Shown here in pieces: positions 52,180 through 56,791 of a stretch of 56,791 nt of DNA. This DNA comes from Clostridia bacterium (GTDB lineage: Bacteria > Bacillota > Clostridia > Oscillospirales > CAG-382). Each line of letters opens with the position of its first letter. Position 1 is the stretch's first letter. A program made the translations under genes and the position numbers. Under the pieces are notes generated by a model, which saw only the letters and a program-made list of their open reading frames with translations, had not been told where the DNA came from and ran no database searches. The stretch lies in the NCBI GenBank assembly GCA_017381715.1, contig JAFOBR010000093.1, positions 1 through 56,791 of the forward strand. Reading direction: 5' to 3'.

Positions 52180-52950
52180 TTACAGTTGTTTTCTTATTTT
52201 TTCCAATGCTCCTTTTTCAAGACGGCTTACCTGCGCTTGAGATATCCCTATCTCTGTCGAAACTTCTGTTTGAGTTTTTCCTCTGTAGAAACGTAAAAGA
52301 AGTATTCTTTTTTCCCTCTCATTAAGAGTGGATATGGCTTCTGTAAGGGCTATACCCGTAAGCCAGCTTTCATCGGTATTTTTGGTATCCTTGATCTGGT
52401 CCATGACGTACAAAGAATCACCACCATCCGAATATATAGGCTCGTACAGGGATACCGGTTCTACTATAGCTTCCAGTGCATTAACAATATCCTCTCTTGA
52501 AAAACCGGTCTCCGCAGAAATTTCTTCTATTGTGGGATCGCGGTTAAGCTTATTTGAAAGAGCTTCCTTGGCCTGCAGCGCACGATACGCCATATCACGC
52601 ACGGAACGGGATACGCGAATAGTGTTGTTATCGCGCAGATACCTTCTTATTTCACCAAGTATCATTGGAACGGCATAGGTGGAAAACTTAACGTCCAAAG
52701 TGGTATCGAAATTATCCACCGCTTTTATTAATCCAATACAGCCTACCTGAAACAGATCATCGGGATTCTCTCCCCTGCCTGCAAAGGATTGGATAACACT
52801 TAAAACCAACCTTAAATTCCCGTTTATAAGCTCGTCTCTGGCATACGCATCTCCTTGGTGAGCCCGTTTTAAAAGCTCTGCTTTTTTTGCATCTGAAAGC
52901 ATGGGCAGCTTTGCAGTGTTAACACCGCATATTTCAACTTTATTATACAT
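52180..52950 (-). CDS. sigG: Sporulation sigma factor SigG
   Basis: 256 residues. YNKVEICGVNTAKLPMLSD at the start is specific to sigma-G; region 2 has NLRLVLSVIQSF and DDLFQVGCIGLIKAVDNFD, region 2.4 KFSTYAVPMILGEIRRYLRD, and region 4 ends with SQAQVSRLEKGALEKIRKQL. It directs late forespore transcription. Usually it lies with sigE and spoIIGA; those genes are not in this window, and yunB is divergent. Confidence 0.95.
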   Translation of the reverse strand: MYNKVEICGVNTAKLPMLSDAKKAELLKRAHQGDAYARDELINGNLRLVLSVIQSFAGRGENPDDLFQVGCIGLIKAVDNFDTTLDVKFSTYAVPMILGEIRRYLRDNNTIRVSRSVRDMAYRALQAKEALSNKLNRDPTIEEISAETGFSREDIVNALEAIVEPVSLYEPIYSDGGDSLYVMDQIKDTKNTDESWLTGIALTEAISTLNEREKRILLLRFYRGKTQTEVSTEIGISQAQVSRLEKGALEKIRKQL

Positions 52951-53072
52951 TTTTATTGCCTCCGTTTTTGCTCAAATATATTTTTGCCAGAAAGAGAGCT
53001 TGGAATACCGATAAGGCAAATCATTAATAAAAATGTAATAATGTTAATATTATTTTTGGTGGAGGGATGTTT

Positions 53073-53696
53073 GTGAAAAAGATAAAGCTAAAGATCATTT
53101 TAACGGCAGTCTGCTTATTTACCGCCGCTGGGATAATATTATTTACGTTACGTGTGGAAAAGAACTTCCCTCTCGTCGCTTCCCGGTATTGCGATCAAGT
53201 GATTGTAAGAGAGATAAGCAGGCTGATAAATAACCGAATATTACACACCTATGGAGATTACAACAAGGACGATATACTGATAATAGAAAAAGACGAAAAC
53301 GGTAATATAACCCTTATAGATATAAACACGGGGTACGTTAATCTTATAAAAAGCAGACTTACTCTTGATATTATAGAAAAGCTTACTGAATACAAGGCTC
53401 TTGATTTCGGCATACCATTGGGTAATGTATTAAACAGCTACGCATTCTCAGGCTTGGGTCCCGAAATTCCTATAAGAGCGACACCTGTGGGAAACGTGGT
53501 CTCAAAAACAAAAAGCTCGCTTGTGTCGGGTGGCGTAAACCAGACAAAGTACGAGCTTTATATCGAATTTATTGCGTGTGTGGAAATATCCGGTCCGTTA
53601 TTCACGGAAACGAGAGAAATAAAAACCGAATTATGTATTGCCCAGACAGTCATCATCGGCAAGGTTCCCGAAATCATCTGGGGGAGCGATAATTGA
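53073..53696 (+). CDS. yunB: Sporulation protein YunB
   Basis: 207 residues. An N-terminal membrane helix (LKIILTAVCLFTAAGIILFTL) is followed by the YunB domain: YNKDDILIIEKDENGNITLIDINT, ALDFGIPLGNVLNSYAFSGLG, and the repeated strand YELYIEFIACVEISGPLF. In spore formers it is a sigma-E mother-cell gene of unknown exact role. GTG 53073 is chosen because GGAGG lies 7 nt upstream; the ATG at 53067 is one base from that site. Its end overlaps the trmH-type gene by 66 bp. Confidence 0.87.
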   Translation: MKKIKLKIILTAVCLFTAAGIILFTLRVEKNFPLVASRYCDQVIVREISRLINNRILHTYGDYNKDDILIIEKDENGNITLIDINTGYVNLIKSRLTLDIIEKLTEYKALDFGIPLGNVLNSYAFSGLGPEIPIRATPVGNVVSKTKSSLVSGGVNQTKYELYIEFIACVEISGPLFTETREIKTELCIAQTVIIGKVPEIIWGSDN

Positions 53697-54437
53697 GCCT
53701 ATCTGAAAAGCAATAATATTAGCCGCAGCGGAAGCAGATAAGGAATACTGACAGTTTCTGGGGTACGGTATGCTTAAGGTAATGTCCGCTTTTTCCAAAA
53801 CGTTTTTGGAAATCCCTCGTTTTTCCCCGCCTAAAATAAGGCAAAGCGGTCTGGAAAGCACAGTATCGTAAACGCTTACGGAGCTTTCGCTTTTTGCAGT
53901 AGCGGCAACAGTATATCCTGCGTCGGAAGCCAAGGAAACGGCTGAGCCAAGATCGTCGGTAACCGCTACTTCAAGATATTCGGAAGCACCTGCGGAAGAA
54001 CGTATTACGATATCCGAAGACACAAAGAAATTTCGCTCCGGCAAAATAACACCGTCTGCCCCTGCGGCGTAAACGGTACGTAAAACGTAGCCGAAATTAT
54101 ATGGATCCTCAATTCCGTCGATAACCAGAATATATCCCTTTTTATTGCACAGCAGTTTTTCGGGACGGCAAAACCTGCGTTCCCCCACCTCTGCTGCAAT
54201 TCCCCCCGCCGTATCTCCCGAAGTAAGAACCAAAAACTCATCGGGTGAAACGAAATCAAGATGTATGCCGCTTGCTTTTAAAGCGCCGTATTGCTTCTTT
54301 TCATTATAGTGGTACTTACTGCGCATAACTTTATTATATCGCTCTGTATCAAGTATAATGCGGTCTATACGACGTTTCCCGCCGCGTATTGCCGCAGAAA
54401 CGGAAATGTATCCGCAGATAACAGTGGTATCGTTCAT
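53631..54437 (-). CDS. TrmH-family (SPOUT) RNA ribose methyltransferase
   Basis: 268 residues. An N-terminal substrate-binding part (1-100) precedes the knotted SPOUT domain with VIDGIEDPYNFGYVLRTVYAAGADGVIL, CLILGGEKRGISK and IPYPRNCQYSLSASAAANI, the three TrmH motifs (the last usually MxxxxSLNVSxAxxI). It methylates a ribose in rRNA or tRNA. The last 22 codons overlap yunB antisense. Its ATG overlaps the end of the DHHW gene (ATGA). Confidence 0.87.
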   Translation of the reverse strand: MNDTTVICGYISVSAAIRGGKRRIDRIILDTERYNKVMRSKYHYNEKKQYGALKASGIHLDFVSPDEFLVLTSGDTAGGIAAEVGERRFCRPEKLLCNKKGYILVIDGIEDPYNFGYVLRTVYAAGADGVILPERNFFVSSDIVIRSSAGASEYLEVAVTDDLGSAVSLASDAGYTVAATAKSESSVSVYDTVLSRPLCLILGGEKRGISKNVLEKADITLSIPYPRNCQYSLSASAAANIIAFQIGSIIAPPDDFGNLADDDCLGNT

Positions 54438-55495
54438 TTTTTGTACAGCCTTTCAATGTTTTCGCAAAAGACAGAACTGTTTGCGTTTGTTGCGTAGGAT
54501 AAAAACAAAACCGTATCGGCATTTAAAATTATATCATCGGTACTTTTAAGCATATTGGGATTATACAAGGTGATCTCTTTAAAATGAGGCAGTAAAAACG
54601 GAATAAATGCATGGGCAGAAGTATCCCCTATTATTGCAAGCGTACCGCCTTTGGATCTGGTTTCAAACTTATATACGGGCTTTTCATCGCCGATAAATAC
54701 ACTGTAACCATCCTCTGCCGAAATTTCTGTGCCGATATATTTAAGAGTATGAGTCATATATCCGTCTTCGTATGACGTGATATAACAAGGGTGCTCTTTC
54801 TCTATACGATAATAAACTATAGTATCCGCATTGTCAAGAAGCATTTGGCTTTTTGTTGCCGTATAAAACCATCCGAGATAGTTTTCAAGCTCTACGGTCT
54901 CGTAATTTTCAAGCGGCACCGGCTGTAAATTTGCAGCTTTACAAAATTCGGTGTATGCATAATACGCCCCTAATGCTGTCCAGTTATAATCAGTACGAAA
55001 ATAGATATATTCATCCTTATGGGCGTACAAAACGTCGTAAATATCTATATTTTTAACTTTATCCATAGCAAGCGAAGAGGCAAAAACAGCTTCCTTTTGG
55101 GAATTGCAGTAGAAATTATCCTCCGCCATTACTGCTACAGGGATATCAAGATATTCGGCTTGGGTAGGCACGGTAATACTGAATATTTTTGCGCAATCAA
55201 TTTCCCCTGCAAAACTGTTCAAAACATCTGCGTACCGCTGACCGGTATATACCGTTCCGTTAAACTGTTGTAACGCTCTGTCATAATATAAATACGAATA
55301 CCCCAGTTTATTGATCACCCAGCCTCTTTCCATGGCTTTTTCTGTAAAATCCGAAATATCGCTTGTTTCTTCGTTTTGACCGCTTGGAAGAGTATCCTCC
55401 GGTTGATTTTTGAAAATTGCCACGGCGATAAGTATTATAAGAATTATTGCCAAAGCGGTTATAAGGGATACGGTAAGCAAAGTTTTTTTGTTCAT
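54434..55495 (-). CDS. DHHW-family SGNH-like exported protein
   Basis: 353 residues. A signal anchor (MNKKTLLTVSLITALAIILIILIAVAI) precedes a region with YFRTDYNWTALGAYYAYTEF, the family's RTDHHWT motif, here with YN in place of HH. VFIGDEKPVYKFE and IIGDTSAHAFIPFLLPHF supply the further core strands with Asp and Ser of an SGNH/AlgX-like fold. DHHW proteins are thought to act on acyl groups of surface polymers; loss of the two His makes activity here doubtful. ATG 55495 has GAGGT upstream; coupled to the methyltransferase gene by ATGA. Confidence 0.7.
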   Translation of the reverse strand: MNKKTLLTVSLITALAIILIILIAVAIFKNQPEDTLPSGQNEETSDISDFTEKAMERGWVINKLGYSYLYYDRALQQFNGTVYTGQRYADVLNSFAGEIDCAKIFSITVPTQAEYLDIPVAVMAEDNFYCNSQKEAVFASSLAMDKVKNIDIYDVLYAHKDEYIYFRTDYNWTALGAYYAYTEFCKAANLQPVPLENYETVELENYLGWFYTATKSQMLLDNADTIVYYRIEKEHPCYITSYEDGYMTHTLKYIGTEISAEDGYSVFIGDEKPVYKFETRSKGGTLAIIGDTSAHAFIPFLLPHFKEITLYNPNMLKSTDDIILNADTVLFLSYATNANSSVFCENIERLYKK

Positions 55496-55551
55496 AACAA
55501 TACCTCTTTTCATATATGGTATTGTTTACCGTTTTTGCAAAAATTATCCTT

Positions 55552-55588
55552 AATAAAAGATAGTGCGTATCCTTTAAAGATACGCACT
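55552..55588 (-). terminator. Terminator of ftsH
   Basis: AGTGCGTATC and GATACGCACT (55562-55588) pair; the minus strand then reads ATCTTTTATT. Confidence 0.8.
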
Positions 55589-55601
55589 TTAACTTTGTCA
55601 T

Positions 55602-56791
55602 TTAGTGAGGAACTACGTCTTCCTTTTCGTCGGAATCCTTGGGCTCCTCTTTCTTTTCTTCGTTTACCTTAAGCTCTTCACGGCGTTTTTCGTTTGCAAC
55701 GCGTATACGCTCGGTTTTTTCCTCGCGCATTTTTTCTAAGGTTTCCATATTGCAATTCTCTTCAAAAACAGCGTTGAACTGGTCTTCATCCATAATTTCG
55801 TACGCTACAAGATAATCTACAATAAGGTTAAGCTTATCCATATTTTCACTAATAATCTTCTTTGCCTTATTATATGCATCTGTAATTATACGATGAATTT
55901 CGGAATCGATCTTTGAAGCTATTTCTTCGGAATAATTACGCTGGGTAGAATAATCTTTTCCAAGGAAAACTTCGTCGTGTCCGGTACCGAATACGATAGG
56001 ACCGAGCGTATCGCTCATACCGTAGGTAGTAACCATCTTACGTGCGATTTCGGTAGCGCGCTGAATATCGTTGGAAGCGCCACCGGAAATATCATCACAG
56101 CACAGCTCTTCTGCAACACGTCCGCCCAAAAGTTCGGATATCTTGTTTTGCAGTTCGCCGCGATAAACGCTCCATCTGTCTTCCTTGGGCAAAGAAAGTG
56201 TGTATCCCAAAGCGCTGCCGCTGGGAATAACGGATATCTGACGAACAAATCATCGGGATTAAGAACACGGGAAATAATGGCGTGACCTGCTTCGTGAATA
56301 GCGGTCTTGCGTTTTTCCTCGGGCTTAATGATTCTGGAACGCTTCTGAGTACCGACAATAACCTTAATTGAAGCTTCTTCTATATCCTCCATAGAGATAA
56401 CGGCCTCGCCCTTGCGAGCTGCCAGCAATGCGGCTTCATTAAGAAGGTTGGAAAGATCCGCACCGGTAAAACCGGGTGTGGACTTTGCTATGGTTTCAAG
56501 ATCAACGTCATCGGAAAGGGGCTTGTTTCTTGCGTGTACGGCGAGTATCTCCGTACGTCCCTTAATGTCGGGATAAGAAACGGTTACCTGTCTGTCAAAA
56601 CGACCGGGACGAAGTAATGCGGGATCCAGAATATCGGGTCTGTTGGTAGCGGCAATAACTATAACGCCATCGTTAACGCCAAAGCCATCCATTTCTACAA
56701 GCAACTGGTTAAGTGTCTGCTCACGTTCATCGTGTCCGCCGCCCCAGCCTGCGCCTCTGTGTCTACCCACAGCATCGATTTCATCAATGAA
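55602..56791 (-). pseudogene. ftsH: ATP-dependent membrane protease FtsH, partial and frameshifted
   Basis: The gene enters from the right edge in the AAA+ domain ([15 protein letters not shown], Walker B region; [20 protein letters not shown], second region of homology) and reads to the zinc motif [16 protein letters not shown]. There the frame changes: the continuation [23 protein letters not shown] and the rest of the protease domain, with a charged C-terminal tail, lie in the other frame to TAA 55602. One extra base in the three-A run at 56247-56249 (plus strand) would restore it. Because FtsH is important in most bacteria, a sequencing error is more likely than a real break. Confidence 0.88.

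Overview
The window reads as chromosomal DNA of an anaerobic, endospore-forming Clostridia-type Firmicute. The evidence is a set of sporulation genes (spoIVA, a ylmC/ymxH homologue, cwlD, sigG, yunB), NfnAB and a Na+-pumping oxaloacetate decarboxylase (anaerobic energy metabolism), low-to-moderate GC, strong GGAGG ribosome sites, TTG/GTG starts and canonical TTGACA-N17-TATAAT promoters. No phage, insertion sequence or CRISPR array was seen. The species cannot be named from the sequence.

Layout. 1-6.1 kb: YesL-like membrane protein (cut by the window edge), CYTH phosphatase, RluA-type pseudouridine synthase, unknown small protein, tRNA-Pro, iron-sulfur flavoprotein, nfnAB, and the remains of an acetyltransferase gene. 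6.1-15.3 kb: spoIVA-ylmC, pfkA, the nnrD-lipoprotein-alr operon, a membrane protein, cwlD-radA, a cysteine-rich mini-protein and a DUF6873 protein. 15.4-20 kb: leftward oadG-biotin carrier-oadB-oadA, then a metal permease. 20.1-31 kb: hpt, ABC-F ATPase, DUF4830 protein, RsuA-type synthase, a ugpC-type transport ATPase, DUF4091 glycosidase-like protein, cytidine deaminase, tRNA-Arg, tRNA-Lys and a frameshifted lexA. 31-36.5 kb: leftward housekeeping block mrnC, cysS, pgsA, rimO, recX, recA. 36.6-42.6 kb: prs, rpsF-ssb-rpsR, a QueG-like protein, rsmA, GTP-type PEP carboxykinase. 42.7-50.9 kb: nucleotidyltransferase, a large secreted GHL10 lipoprotein and the potABCD operon. 51-56.8 kb: zinc-ribbon membrane protein, sigG, yunB, TrmH methyltransferase, DHHW-like protein and the end of a frameshifted ftsH.

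Most unusual signal. The oadA reading frame carries a TAG at codon 15, exactly where the family has an invariant Gln in its catalytic RDxHQS motif. The pckG frame stops at a TAG 11 codons before a TAA, and the 10 residues beyond it look like the normal family C-terminus. The only two other TAG stops end spoIVA and ylmC, and spoIVA would read in frame into ylmC. Either TAG is decoded or leaky in this lineage, or these are point mutations or base-call errors. Two one-base losses in short homopolymers (lexA, ftsH) show that sequence error is a real alternative, so raw-read checks come first.
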